Below, in pieces: positions 8,058-18,713 of a DNA stretch of 64,000 nucleotides. The notes beneath the pieces are model-generated. The model was not told the DNA's origin and ran no database searches. It saw nothing but the letters and a program-made list of their open reading frames with translations. Origin of the DNA: Variovorax paradoxus (GTDB lineage: Bacteria; Pseudomonadota; Gammaproteobacteria; Burkholderiales; Burkholderiaceae_C); assembly GCF_022009635.1 (NCBI RefSeq), contig NZ_CP091716.1:7000501-7064500 (forward strand), in the 5' to 3' direction. The translations under genes were made by a program, and so were the position numbers. The stretch's first letter is position 1. The number at the start of each line of letters is the position of its first letter.

Positions 8058-9659
8058 ATGTTTTTCTCGTCCAGTTCATTTCCGATTCGCAGCGCCCTCC
8101 TTGCCGCGCTGCTCGCCGCCGGTCTCGCAGCCCACGCCGCGCCGCCCAGCCACAGCGGCACCCTCACGCTGCTGTCGACCAGCGAGCCGACCGCGCTAGT
8201 CACCATCGGCAACGTCGCCACGCCCATCCTGAGCGTGAGCGCGAAAGTCACCGAAGGGCTGCTGAAGTACGACTACGACGTCAACCCCCAACCTCAGCTG
8301 GCCACCAAGTGGGTCATCAGCCCCGACGGCCTGACCTACACCTTCACCCTGCGCCAGGGCGTGAAGTGGCATGACGGCAAGGACTTCACCTCGGCCGACG
8401 TGGCCTACTCCATCGAGCTGCTCAAGAAGATCCATCCGCGCGGGCGCAACACCTTCGCCAACCTCACGGCCATCGACACGCCGGACAAATACACCGCCAT
8501 CCTTCGGCTGTCCAAGCCCGCGCCGTACCTGATCCGCGCGCTCGTGGCCACCGAGACGCCCATCGTGCCCAAGCACATCTACGAGGGCACCGATCCGGCC
8601 AACAACCCGAACAACAACGCGCCCATCGGCACCGGTCCGTTCAAGTTCAAGGAATGGGTGCGCGGCAGCCACATCGTGTACGAGCGCAACAACGACTACT
8701 GGGACAAGCCCAAGCCCTTCGTCGACCAGCTCATCGTGCGTTTCGTGACCGACCCGGCAGCAGCAGCCGTGGCCTTCGAGACCGGCACCGTCGATCTGGG
8801 CTACCGTACGCCCGTGCCTCTGGCGGACCTGGAGCGCCTGAAGAAGGTGCCGGCGCTGCGCTTCGAGACCAAGGGAAACAGCTACTCGTCGAACGTGACG
8901 CGCCTGGAGTTCAACCTCGACAACGAGTACTTCAAGAACGAGAAGGTGCGTCAGGCCGTGGCGCACGCCATCGACCGCAACGTGATCGTGAAGGTGGTGA
9001 ACTACGGCTACGGCCAGGTCAGCTACTCGCCCATCGCGCCCGGCCTGAAGGCCTTTCATGATCCCGCGCCCTCGCCCTACGCCTTCGACGTGAAGAAGGC
9101 CAACGCGCTGCTCGACGAGGCGGGCTTTCCGAAGAAAGCCGGCGGCGTGCGCTTCAGCGTGCCGCTGGACTTCAACCCCATCGGCGCGGATGGCCCGCGC
9201 CTGGCGGACTACCTGCGCTCGGCGCTGGCACGCATCGGCATTGCCGTGACGGTGCGCGCGCAGGACCCGAGCGCCTTCATCAAGCGCATCTACACCGACC
9301 GCGACTTCGCCTTCACTCATAACGGTGCGAGCAACCTGTTCGACCCAACGGTGGGTGTGCAGCGGCTTTACTGGTCGAAGAACTTCATCAAGGGTGTGCC
9401 GTTTTCCAATGGCACGCACTATCAGAACCCGGTGGTGGACAAGCTGCTGGAAGACGCGGCTGTTGAAAACGATCCGGGCAAGCGGCTGAAGCTCTTCAAG
9501 GATTTCCAGGACACCGTGGCTCGCGACGTGCCCGACCTGAACCTCTACCAGCCGGTGTTCATCACCATCGCCAATCAGCGCGTGCACGACCATTCGTTGA
9601 CTGCTGACGGGGTGGAGTCGAATCTTGCTGACGTTTGGGTGGACGACGCGAAGAAATAA
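8058..9659 (+). CDS. ABC transporter periplasmic solute-binding protein, peptide/nickel family (SBP_bac_5)
   Basis: 533 aa. ATG 8058 starts a clear Sec signal peptide (residues about 1-28, hydrophobic core SALLAALLAAGLAAHA, cleavage near AHA-AP). Family 5 features are TWxLRxGVKWHDGK (here FTLRQGVKWHDGKDFTSADV) and the GTGPFKFKEW motif, with the usual length. It lies 37 nt after hyuB2 as the last gene of the operon, and the converging operon at 10255-14012 carries DppB, DppC and a fused DppD-DppF without a binding protein of its own. The two halves probably form one importer. The substrate is unknown. Confidence 0.9.
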   Translation: MFFSSSSFPIRSALLAALLAAGLAAHAAPPSHSGTLTLLSTSEPTALVTIGNVATPILSVSAKVTEGLLKYDYDVNPQPQLATKWVISPDGLTYTFTLRQGVKWHDGKDFTSADVAYSIELLKKIHPRGRNTFANLTAIDTPDKYTAILRLSKPAPYLIRALVATETPIVPKHIYEGTDPANNPNNNAPIGTGPFKFKEWVRGSHIVYERNNDYWDKPKPFVDQLIVRFVTDPAAAAVAFETGTVDLGYRTPVPLADLERLKKVPALRFETKGNSYSSNVTRLEFNLDNEYFKNEKVRQAVAHAIDRNVIVKVVNYGYGQVSYSPIAPGLKAFHDPAPSPYAFDVKKANALLDEAGFPKKAGGVRFSVPLDFNPIGADGPRLADYLRSALARIGIAVTVRAQDPSAFIKRIYTDRDFAFTHNGASNLFDPTVGVQRLYWSKNFIKGVPFSNGTHYQNPVVDKLLEDAAVENDPGKRLKLFKDFQDTVARDVPDLNLYQPVFITIANQRVHDHSLTADGVESNLADVWVDDAKK

Positions 9660-9680
9660 AGGTTTTTAGTTTTTCGAGGG

Positions 9681-10233
9681 CTGCTGGCCGGGTCTCGGCC
9701 CGGCGGCCGACCTACTTTTCTTTGCTTCGCCAAAGAAACGTAGGCAAAAGAAAGGCGACCCTACTGTCTGCGTCCCTTCGCTTCGCTACGGGCAACCTGC
9801 GGTGCTCGACGTAGACGGGGGTCCGCAGAACTCGCTTCGCTCAAACAGCTGCGGCCCTGATCCCGCCTACGTCTGCGCTCCTCGGCGCAGCCAGAAGGGA
9901 TTTGGAAACCAAACACGCCATCGCTGCGCTCGGCGCGGGGGCTGCAGAAGGCGCGCAGCGCCTACTGCAGCATTGGGGGCCGAGCGAAGCAAAGGCCCGA
10001 GTGGGCTCCCCTCCCCTCTGGCTGCGCCGAGGAGCGCAGCGTTTCGCGGATCAGGGCTCGCAGCTGTTTGAGCGAAGCGAGTTCTGCGAGACCCCGCGAA
10101 ACGCGAGCACCGCAGGTTGCCCCGTAGCGCAGCGAAGGGGTCGCAGACAGTGGGGTCGCCTTTCTTTTGCCTACGTTTCTTTGGCGAAGCAAAGAAAAGT
10201 AGGTCGCCTGCCGGGGCGAGACCCGGCCAGCAG
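9681..10233. repeat. Long inverted repeat between convergent operons
   Basis: The gene-free stretch 9660-10254 is almost filled by a large imperfect palindrome. The arms run from about 9681 to 9895 and from about 10008 to 10233. The outermost 90 bp are nearly perfect reverse complements, including a shared core starting CTACTTTTCTTTGCTTCGCC (about 9711-9760 and 10150-10202). Further inside, GCAACCTGCGGTGCTCG and GAACTCGCTTCGCTCAAACA are also mirrored. The sequence lies between two operons that end toward each other, as expected for a mobile intergenic repeat working as a bidirectional terminator. No coding signal convinced me here. Confidence 0.85.
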
Positions 10234-10254
10234 CCTTGGCAAACCCCAAGAAGC

Positions 10255-11988
<1,734 letters not shown>

Positions 11989-11989
11989 C

Positions 11990-12970
11990 TCAACGCCCCC
12001 TCAGCCTTGGGTTGAAGGCGTCGTTGAGACCGTCGCCCACGAGGTTGAGCGCAAGCACCGTCAACACGATGGCCGCGCCCGGCAGCGCCGTGAGATACCA
12101 GGCGGTGCGCAGCAGCTCCCGGCCCTGGCCGATCATGCTGCCCCACGACACCGCATTGGGGTCGCCCATGCCCAGAAAGGACAGCGCCGACTCGATGAGG
12201 ATGGCGCTGGCCACCAGCACCGAGGTGGTCACGATCACCGGCGGCAGCGCATTGGGCAGCATCTCCTGGAAGATGATGCGCGCATGGCTGAAGCCCTGGC
12301 TGCGGGCTGCCAGCACGAACTCGGTCTCGCGCAGCGCGCGGAACTCCGCGCGCACCAGCCGGGCGATCACCGGCCACGACGCGAGGCCGATGGCGCAGAC
12401 GATGACCGGCACCGACGGCTGGCCGATGGCCACCACGACGATCACAAACAGGAACGAAGGCATGGTCTGGAACAGCTCGGTGATGCGCACCAGCACGTCG
12501 TCGATGCGTCCGCCGAAGTAGCCGGCGGTGGCGCCTACCAGCACGCCGATCACCAGGCTCAGCACCGCGGCCACCACGCCCACTGCGAGCGACACGCGTG
12601 CGCCGTGGGCGATGCCGGCGATGACGTCGCGGCCCAGCGAATCGCTGCCCAACGGATACGCCGCGTCCTGGCCCGGCCACAGCAGGGGGGGTGCCACCAT
12701 GTCGAGCGGATCGCCCGGATAGAGCAGCGGCGCGAGCAACGCCAGGATGAGCATGCACACCAGCAGCACCACGCCGGCGACGGCGGCGGGGTTGCGCAGG
12801 AAGGCTCGCAACGCAGCATGCCGGCTGGAGACGGGCTTGGCGTCGACAGCGGCCCTGACAGCCTTGACGGCTGGTGCCGCCGGCTCTTCGGTGCGGCGGA
12901 CGGCGGCGGGCGCCGGCGCAGGCACCGGTGGATTCGCAATCGCGGAATCGAGTGTGAAAGGTGTGGACAT
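11990..12970 (-). CDS. Peptide-type ABC importer permease (DppC-like)
   Basis: 326 aa inner-membrane permease. After a long proline/alanine-rich cytoplasmic N-terminus (about 60 residues), the first membrane segment is followed by the DppC-type YPLGSDSLGRDVIAGIAHG motif. The ATPase-coupling EAA-like loop is in the region around ARSQGFSHARIIFQEMLPN, and GDGLNDAFNPRLRGR ends the protein as in most DppC members. It follows dppB by 58 nt and precedes the fused ATPase by 1 nt. It would form the translocation pore with the DppB-like protein. Confidence 0.9.
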   Translation of the reverse strand: MSTPFTLDSAIANPPVPAPAPAAVRRTEEPAAPAVKAVRAAVDAKPVSSRHAALRAFLRNPAAVAGVVLLVCMLILALLAPLLYPGDPLDMVAPPLLWPGQDAAYPLGSDSLGRDVIAGIAHGARVSLAVGVVAAVLSLVIGVLVGATAGYFGGRIDDVLVRITELFQTMPSFLFVIVVVAIGQPSVPVIVCAIGLASWPVIARLVRAEFRALRETEFVLAARSQGFSHARIIFQEMLPNALPPVIVTTSVLVASAILIESALSFLGMGDPNAVSWGSMIGQGRELLRTAWYLTALPGAAIVLTVLALNLVGDGLNDAFNPRLRGR

Positions 12971-13028
12971 CGAAAGCTTCGAAAGCCTGGAATTTCTGGA
13001 TGGGACGGAAAGAAGGCGAAGGCGCGCT

Positions 13029-14012
13029 TCAGCGCACCTGGATGCGCGGGTCGAGCCACGCGTGCAGCAGGTCGACCAGCATGTTGGCCACGATGACCAG
13101 CAACGACGACATCAGCAGCACGCCCAGCAGCACGGTGTAGTCGCGGCCTGCCACCGAGTCGAAGGCCAGGCGCCCGAGGCCGGGCCAGCTGAAGACGGTC
13201 TCGACCACCACGGCGCCGCCGAGCAGCGTGCCGAAATGCATGCCCGCCACGGTGGTGACCGGGATCAGCGCATTGCGCAGGATGTGGCGCAGATTGACGG
13301 TCCACGGATGCAGGCCCTTGGCCTCGGCTGTGCGCACGAAGTCCTGCCGCGACACCTCGAGCATCGCGGCGCGGGTCAGGCGCGAGAAGATCGCGATGTA
13401 GAAGCCCGCCATCGCAAGCGCGGGCAGCACCAGGTGCCGGGCCACGTCGACCACGTGGGTCCAGCCGGTGTAGCCGGCGCCGATGCTCTCGCTGCCGCCC
13501 GTGGGCAACCAGCCCAGGTGCACCGAGAACAGCACGATCGCCATCAGGCCCAGCCAGAAGCCCGGCGTGGAATACAGCAGCAGCGCCAGCACCGAGAGCG
13601 TGCGGTCCTGCCAGCGGCCCACCCGTGTCGCCATGACCGTGCCCGCGGCAATGCCGATCGCCAGCGCGAAGGCCAGCGCGGTCACCATCAGCAGCAGCGT
13701 GTTGCCAAGCCGCGCGCCGATCAGCGACACCACCGGCATGTTGTAGCGCGGCGAGATTCCGAGGCTGAAGTGCGCCAGGTTGTTCAGATAGGCGAACAGC
13801 TGCTGGATCACCGGCAGGTCGAGCCCGAAGTGCGTGCGCAGTTGCGCCATGCTCTCGGCCGTGGCCGAGCCCGACTCGGCCGCCACCACGTCGGCCGCGT
13901 CGCCCGGGATCAGCTGCATCAGGATGAAGTTGAGCAGGATCACGCCGATGACGGTCGGCACGGCCTGCCAGGCGGTGCGCACCAGCGTGCGGCTTGCGCT
14001 GCGCAGCTTCAT
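13029..14012 (-). CDS. Peptide-type ABC importer permease (DppB-like)
   Basis: 327 aa. ATG at 14012 (minus) overlaps the stop of the rhodanese-fusion gene by ATGA; the open frame upstream is only the antiparallel shadow of that gene. The N-terminal membrane segment is followed by LMQLIPGDAAD, the DppB hallmark, then a loop and five further hydrophobic segments. The coupling motif region reads VSRQDFVRTAEAKGLHPWTV, and FSWPGLGRLAFDSVAGRDY is typical of the family. Translational coupling to the sulfur-transferase gene ties this importer to sulfur metabolism. Confidence 0.92.
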   Translation of the reverse strand: MKLRSASRTLVRTAWQAVPTVIGVILLNFILMQLIPGDAADVVAAESGSATAESMAQLRTHFGLDLPVIQQLFAYLNNLAHFSLGISPRYNMPVVSLIGARLGNTLLLMVTALAFALAIGIAAGTVMATRVGRWQDRTLSVLALLLYSTPGFWLGLMAIVLFSVHLGWLPTGGSESIGAGYTGWTHVVDVARHLVLPALAMAGFYIAIFSRLTRAAMLEVSRQDFVRTAEAKGLHPWTVNLRHILRNALIPVTTVAGMHFGTLLGGAVVVETVFSWPGLGRLAFDSVAGRDYTVLLGVLLMSSLLVIVANMLVDLLHAWLDPRIQVR

Positions 14013-16231
14013 GACGCGGCCGCTCCGCCCGGCGTAACGAGGCGGATACCCACGTCGCCCTCGCGCTCGAGCTGAGCCACGAGGCCGATCTCCCAGTCGA
14101 GGTACTGCTTGAAGCCGGCGTCGCGCTTGGCCAGGTCGGTGTGCGCGTAGGGGCTGTACCAGTGGTCGTCGTCGCCGGTCAGCACGCCTTCGGAGCCAGC
14201 GCTGGTCGGCAGGCGTGCGGCACTCCAGGCCTGGGTGCCGCCTGCGATGGCACGCACCGTGCGGCCGGTACGCGCTGCCAGTTCGGCGGCCACGGTGCGG
14301 GCCAGCACGCCGTCGGACGAGGTGAGCACGATGGCCTGCGAGGGCGGCAGGTCGGCGGTGAACTCCTGCAACCGGTCGGGCACCGCGAAGCGCGCACCTG
14401 CCACGTGCCGGCGCTCGAATGCCGAGCGGCGCTCCACATCGAACACCACCGCCGTGCCGGCTTCCAGCGCGGCGGCCGCTTCGCGCGGCGCGATGTCGGG
14501 CGTGAACTCTCGCAGCGACAGCACGCGCACCGGTTCCGGCCCGAGCACCCGCACGGGCAGCGCAGGCGGCGACAGCACGAACACCTCGTGGCCGCCCAAC
14601 TGCGCGAGCCAGGCGCCGGTGGTCAAGGCGCGCACGCCGTCCCAGTCGGCCAGCACGATGCGCGCATGCCGCGTGCCCACGTATTCGTCGGTGGCCTGCA
14701 CCAGCTGTCCCCCCGGCGCCCAGCGCCACCCCTCGAGGTGGCCGGCTTCGTATTCCTGGCGGGTGCGCACGTCGAAGCGATACAGCGAGCGCTCGTCGGC
14801 CTCGGCCTCGAAGCGCGCGAGCGTTTCCGCATCGATGCGGCGCACGCCGGCGCGCGCGGCCACGTCCTCGGCACGGGCCCGGGCGCTCTCACGGGTCTGC
14901 TCGCCCGGCTCGGGCAGCGGCGCAGCACGGCCGTGGGCGAGTTCGCGGCCGGCCAGCAGCCAGGCCATGGTGCCGTCCTTGAGCGACACCACCTTGTTCG
15001 GAATGCCAGCGTCGATGAGCGTCTGCGCGCCCACGATGCTGCGGGTGCGGCCCGCGCAGTTGACCACCACCAGCGTCTCGGGCCGGGGCGCGAGTTCCTG
15101 GATGCGATAGACCAGCTCGGCGCCCGGCAAGCTGTGCGCGAAGGGCAGGCTGAAGTCGGCGAACTCCTCGGGTGTGCGGCTGTCGACGACCACGATGTCG
15201 TCGCCGCGCTTGACGCGCTCGTGCAGATCGTCGACGGATATCCAGGGTGTGTGCTTCTCGTGCTCGATCACTTCGCCGAAGGCCTTGCTCGGCACGTTGC
15301 TGCCGCTGAACAGTTCATAGCCCGCGGCGGCCCAGCCCTGCGTGCCGCCGGCCAGCACCGACACGTTGCGCCAGCCCAGGCGCACCAGCTTGGCGGCGGC
15401 TTCGTGCGCGAGCGACTCATCGGCATCGGCCAGCACGATGCGCGTGGCGCGGCGCGGCACCAGGCGGTCGATCAGCACCTCCAGGCGCCACAGCGGTGCC
15501 GAGGCGGCCAGCAGGATGTGGCTGCGCACGAAGACGCCAGTCTCGCGCACGTCGAGCAACGCGATCTCCTCGCCGTCGGCGAGCGCCGCCCTCAGCGCCT
15601 GCGGCGTGATGGCCGGATGGCGGATGTTCTTCGGCGGCGCAAAGTGGCGAAAGCTCCCGCCCTCGGTGCCTTCAAACACCACGCGGCGGTCGAGCAGCTG
15701 CAGCGCACGCCCGTAGAAATGCAGATGGCGCCCGTCCTGTCCGCCCACCAACTCGATGGTGTGCACGTCGTCCGGCAACAGCACCACGGCGCTGCCTGCG
15801 GCCACGTCGACGGTTCCGGTTTGCACCAGCGCGTCGCGCGCGGCATCGCCCGTTTTTTCGCGGCGGTAGAGCACGTTGCGCTCGTTGCCCTCCACGCCGG
15901 CGATCACGGCCCAGGTGGTGTGGTCATGAGGCGGCTGCGCCTTGCCCGCAAGGCCGGCCGACAGGTACAGCGCGAAGCCGCCGTCCACGTCCTCGGCCAA
16001 GCGGTAGACCTGTGCGGGGCGGGCGGCATCGATCGGGAAATGGGCGGCCGGAAACAGCGACTTGCGCTGGCCGAGCGCGATGAGTGCGTCGGCCACGGAC
16101 TGCAGCGCGGCCCGGTCCTGGCTCCGGGCCAGAAGGCCACGGGCCTGGGCCAGGAAGGCGTCGATGGCGCGCGTGCGGGCGCTGGCGATGTCGTTTCCCG
16201 CGGTGTCGACGGGAAGATCAGTGAGGCTCAT
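14009..16231 (-). CDS. Cupin (CDO-like) fused to four rhodanese domains
   Basis: 740 aa. The N-terminal 195 residues are a cysteine-dioxygenase-like cupin (H102 and H104 in PHDHTTW, H157 in DDVHTIE) paralogous to the gene at 413-1054. Four rhodanese modules follow at about 205-310, 325-435, 460-560 and 580-675. Only the second has a catalytic-type loop, CAGRTRS with C392. At the equivalent place the others have Asp (VLADADES, VLADWDG) or Ser (VLTSSDG), so they are probably structural or binding domains. The start at 16231 is the first ATG giving the cupin N-terminus. It leads the operon with dppB (ATGA overlap). A role oxidising a thiol and moving sulfane sulfur is likely, but the exact reaction is unknown. 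Confidence 0.85.
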   Translation of the reverse strand: MSLTDLPVDTAGNDIASARTRAIDAFLAQARGLLARSQDRAALQSVADALIALGQRKSLFPAAHFPIDAARPAQVYRLAEDVDGGFALYLSAGLAGKAQPPHDHTTWAVIAGVEGNERNVLYRREKTGDAARDALVQTGTVDVAAGSAVVLLPDDVHTIELVGGQDGRHLHFYGRALQLLDRRVVFEGTEGGSFRHFAPPKNIRHPAITPQALRAALADGEEIALLDVRETGVFVRSHILLAASAPLWRLEVLIDRLVPRRATRIVLADADESLAHEAAAKLVRLGWRNVSVLAGGTQGWAAAGYELFSGSNVPSKAFGEVIEHEKHTPWISVDDLHERVKRGDDIVVVDSRTPEEFADFSLPFAHSLPGAELVYRIQELAPRPETLVVVNCAGRTRSIVGAQTLIDAGIPNKVVSLKDGTMAWLLAGRELAHGRAAPLPEPGEQTRESARARAEDVAARAGVRRIDAETLARFEAEADERSLYRFDVRTRQEYEAGHLEGWRWAPGGQLVQATDEYVGTRHARIVLADWDGVRALTTGAWLAQLGGHEVFVLSPPALPVRVLGPEPVRVLSLREFTPDIAPREAAAALEAGTAVVFDVERRSAFERRHVAGARFAVPDRLQEFTADLPPSQAIVLTSSDGVLARTVAAELAARTGRTVRAIAGGTQAWSAARLPTSAGSEGVLTGDDDHWYSPYAHTDLAKRDAGFKQYLDWEIGLVAQLEREGDVGIRLVTPGGAAAS

Positions 16232-16274
16232 GGGGAGAAACTTTCGGAAGACGGGAAGAGGCAATGCTCCGGTC

Positions 16275-16345
16275 AGGGTACGCAGCCACCCGCGCGCGCC
16301 CAACGAAGTTTTTCTTCTACGCATATCCGATTTGCTTCGTTGGCC
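16275..16345. promoter_or_regulatory. Back-to-back promoters with mirrored -35 elements (candidate CysB/Cbl-type control region)
   Basis: The 147-bp divergent gap contains a perfect inverted repeat, CCAACGAAG (16300-16308) and CTTCGTTGG (16335-16343). Rightward it gives TTGGCC (16340-16345), 17 nt, TAAGGT (16363-16368). Leftward it gives TTGGGC (complement of 16298-16303), 17 nt, TACCCT (complement of 16275-16280). Between the arms lies TTTTTCTTCTACGCATATCC, with GCATAT at 16321-16326. The same CTTC-G/T-TTG element precedes other sulfur genes in the window. Regulator binding here is inferred. Confidence 0.6.
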
Positions 16346-16378
16346 GGCCTCGCGCGCACGCCTAAGGTGCGCCACCTC

Positions 16379-17401
16379 ATGAAAACCAAGTTCCGACCTC
16401 GCGTCCCCCACCTTTCCCGCCGCACCATCGCCCTGGGCGCAGTCGCCTTCATCGCTCTTCAGGCCTTCGCACCCGTTGCCGCCACGGCCGCCGACGAAGC
16501 GGCCGGTTTCCCCACCAAGCCGGTGCATATCGTGGTTCCGGTGGCCGCGGGCGGAAGCGCCGACAAACTCACGCGGCTCATCGCGCAGGGCCTGACCGAG
16601 CGCTGGGGCCAACCGGTGGTGGTCGAGAACCTGGCCGGTGCCAGCGGCACCATCGGCGCGGCCCGCGTGGCCAAGTCACCGGCCGACGGCTACACCCTGC
16701 TTCAGCAGGGCGAAGGCCTCACGCTCAACAGCATTCTTTTCGAACGTCTGCCGTATGACAGTCAGAAGGCCTTCGCCCCGGTCATCAAGGCGGTCGTGAA
16801 CCCGCAGATCCTGGTGGTGAACCCGCAGACCGGCATCACCGATTTCCGCACTTACCTGGCGCGTGCCAAGGCCAAGCCCCAGTCGATCAGCCTCGGCCTG
16901 CCCGGCAACGGCGGCATCGCCCACGTGGCGCACGAGATGATTTCCCAGGACACCGGCGCGCTGGTCAACTACATCCCCTACTCCGGCGGCGGCCCGGCCA
17001 CGCTCGATGTGCTGGCCGGCCACGTGGACGCCACGCTGATCACCCTGGCCGCGGTGACCGACCACGTGCGCGCCGGCAAGCTGCGCGCGCTGGCGGTGAC
17101 CACGCCCTACCGCAGCGCCGCCCTGCCCGACGTGCCGACCATGGCCGAGGCCGGCCTGCCCGGCTTCTCCGTCGAGAGCTGGCAAGGCTACTTCGCGCCC
17201 GCCGGCACGCCGGCCGCGGTGGTGACGAAGATCAACCGCGACATCAATGCCGTGATCGCCGCGCCGGAGACCCGCGCGAAGCTCGAAGACATGGGCTTCA
17301 AGCTGGCCGGTGGTACGCCTGCGGACATGGGGCGCACGCTGGCAGGGGAGCGGGTGCGATATGCGAAGACGATTCAGACGGCGGGGATCACGCTGCGCTG
17401 A
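16379..17401 (+). CDS. Bug/TctC-family periplasmic binding protein (orphan)
   Basis: 340 aa. The signal peptide covers roughly residues 1-37 (hydrophobic TIALGAVAFIALQAFAPVAA, cleavage near ATAAD). Family motifs are PTKPVHIVVPVAAGGSADK, NLAGASGTIGAARVAKSPADGYTLL and the late PDVPTMAEAGLPGF. These receptors bind carboxylates and other small organic acids. No TctA/TctB membrane partners are nearby, as is common for the many orphan Bug proteins of Comamonadaceae and relatives. ATG 16379 lies only 10 nt after the predicted -10 (16363-16368), so the transcript may be nearly leaderless; no clear Shine-Dalgarno is visible. Divergence from the rhodanese operon suggests a sulfur-compound ligand. Confidence 0.88.
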   Translation: MKTKFRPRVPHLSRRTIALGAVAFIALQAFAPVAATAADEAAGFPTKPVHIVVPVAAGGSADKLTRLIAQGLTERWGQPVVVENLAGASGTIGAARVAKSPADGYTLLQQGEGLTLNSILFERLPYDSQKAFAPVIKAVVNPQILVVNPQTGITDFRTYLARAKAKPQSISLGLPGNGGIAHVAHEMISQDTGALVNYIPYSGGGPATLDVLAGHVDATLITLAAVTDHVRAGKLRALAVTTPYRSAALPDVPTMAEAGLPGFSVESWQGYFAPAGTPAAVVTKINRDINAVIAAPETRAKLEDMGFKLAGGTPADMGRTLAGERVRYAKTIQTAGITLR

Positions 17402-17594
17402 CCCCCTGCGTCGGCGCGGAACGCTACCGGACGCGCTGGGCATGGATCGAGCACCGGCATAGCCATGCCCCGAGGCAAGTCCGGACTCTCATTGGCCTCC
17501 ACAATTCGTGCAACGGCCATGTGCGGCACACCCGCACGCACAGCGCGCTCTCCAGCGTGCCGCGCTCTCATACCTGCACCTCGCCCCAAACCAC

Positions 17595-18224
17595 ATGCAC
17601 AGCTTCTGGCAGGCCTTCACCTCACTGGGTGACAGCGGGTTTCTCTTGCCTGCCGGGCTGCTCATCGCGTTGTGGCTCTTCCTTGACAAAGGCTCGGGCA
17701 CAGCCGCCCTGCGCTGGGTTCTGATGTTCGGTACCTGCGGCCTCATCGTCATGCTGTCGAAGATCGCCTTCATGGGCTGGGGTATCGGCAGCGCAAAGCT
17801 CAATTTCACCGGCTTCAGTGGTCACACTGCCCTAGCGACCAGCGTATGGCCTGTGCTGTCATGGATGGCTATGCCGCAGGTGGCGCAACGCAGGCGGCTG
17901 ATCGCCGCGTTGCTGGGCTGGTGCGTGGCCATCAGCATTGGTATCTCGCGCCTGGCACTGGAGGTGCACTCGAACTCGGAGGTCATCGCGGGTGCCGCGC
18001 TGGGCACCACCGTCAGCGCCGGATTTTTATGGTGGCACAGCCGGCCAATTTCGCCTCTTCGAGGCAGGCGCTGGTCATTGGTTGCTGCTGTCATTCTCCT
18101 TGCAGTGGTTTCGCAAGGAGATCCTGCGCCGACTCAAGGCGCGCTCGAGGTTATGGCTGCAAAGTTGGCAAACCGGGAGCGCCCCTACACCCGTAACGAA
18201 ATGCTGGCCACCTTCCCAGGCTGA
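17595..18224 (+). CDS. PAP2-superfamily membrane phosphatase
   Basis: 209 aa from ATG 17595; the frame extends upstream to 17508, but that part looks non-coding. Several membrane segments surround the PAP2 signature: FSGH in the middle block and SRLALEVHSNSEV as the last block (catalytic His in the EVHS segment). The usual KxxxxxxRP first block is replaced by a KIAFMGWGIGSAKL segment, so catalysis is plausible but divergent. It would dephosphorylate a lipid pyrophosphate or lipid phosphate at the membrane. It stands alone between the Bug gene and a convergent small gene. Confidence 0.75.
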   Translation: MHSFWQAFTSLGDSGFLLPAGLLIALWLFLDKGSGTAALRWVLMFGTCGLIVMLSKIAFMGWGIGSAKLNFTGFSGHTALATSVWPVLSWMAMPQVAQRRRLIAALLGWCVAISIGISRLALEVHSNSEVIAGAALGTTVSAGFLWWHSRPISPLRGRRWSLVAAVILLAVVSQGDPAPTQGALEVMAAKLANRERPYTRNEMLATFPG

Positions 18225-18261
18225 TCAGTTGGGTAGGCATCGACGAAATGCCTGCCGTCGC

Positions 18262-18531
18262 CTACTGCTTGACGTGAGCATTGGCCGATGAGTCGGCCGG
18301 CGCCCTCTGCGCGGCCGCCGCCGCTTCGGCTTCCTTTTCCTTCTTGTTGGCCATATGCCGCCCAACCACGCAGCCGCCCGCGGCGCCGAGCAGGCCGTGA
18401 TGCCCCGCGACGTGGCCGCCCACGCCGCCCACCACGGCCCCCTTGATGCAGCCCTTTGCGTCTGCGGCGCCGGCCATGGTGAGAAACGCGACAGCGGTAG
18501 TCGCAGCGAGTAGAGCAAACGAGGTCTTCAT
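18262..18531 (-). CDS. Small exported glycine-zipper protein
   Basis: 89 aa with an N-terminal Sec signal peptide (about residues 1-23, AATTAVAFLTMAGAADA). A glycine-rich, zipper-like stretch follows (KGAVVGGVGGHVAGHHGLLG and AAGGCVVGRHMA), then a charged Lys/Glu/Ala tail. Such proteins resemble glycine-zipper envelope proteins. ATG 18531 is the start that gives the signal peptide. It converges with the PAP2 gene; the 37-bp gap contains a weak hairpin (AGGCAT/ATGCCT, 18235-18253). Function unknown. Confidence 0.7.
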   Translation of the reverse strand: MKTSFALLAATTAVAFLTMAGAADAKGCIKGAVVGGVGGHVAGHHGLLGAAGGCVVGRHMANKKEKEAEAAAAAQRAPADSSANAHVKQ

Positions 18532-18713
18532 CACAGGTCCTTGTGTTGTGTTTGGCGATTTGGAACCAGTCACGCTAGCTGCTTCCGAAGCTCGCAGCGT
18601 ACGCGCCGGGAACCTCCGTCTGTAGGCGCGTTTCGGCTTTGCCCGCGGCTCGGGTCTGATGGGTCGTGCCGACCTTCGAAGATTGGACTCACCCAGCGCT
18701 TTCCACGCCCTAA

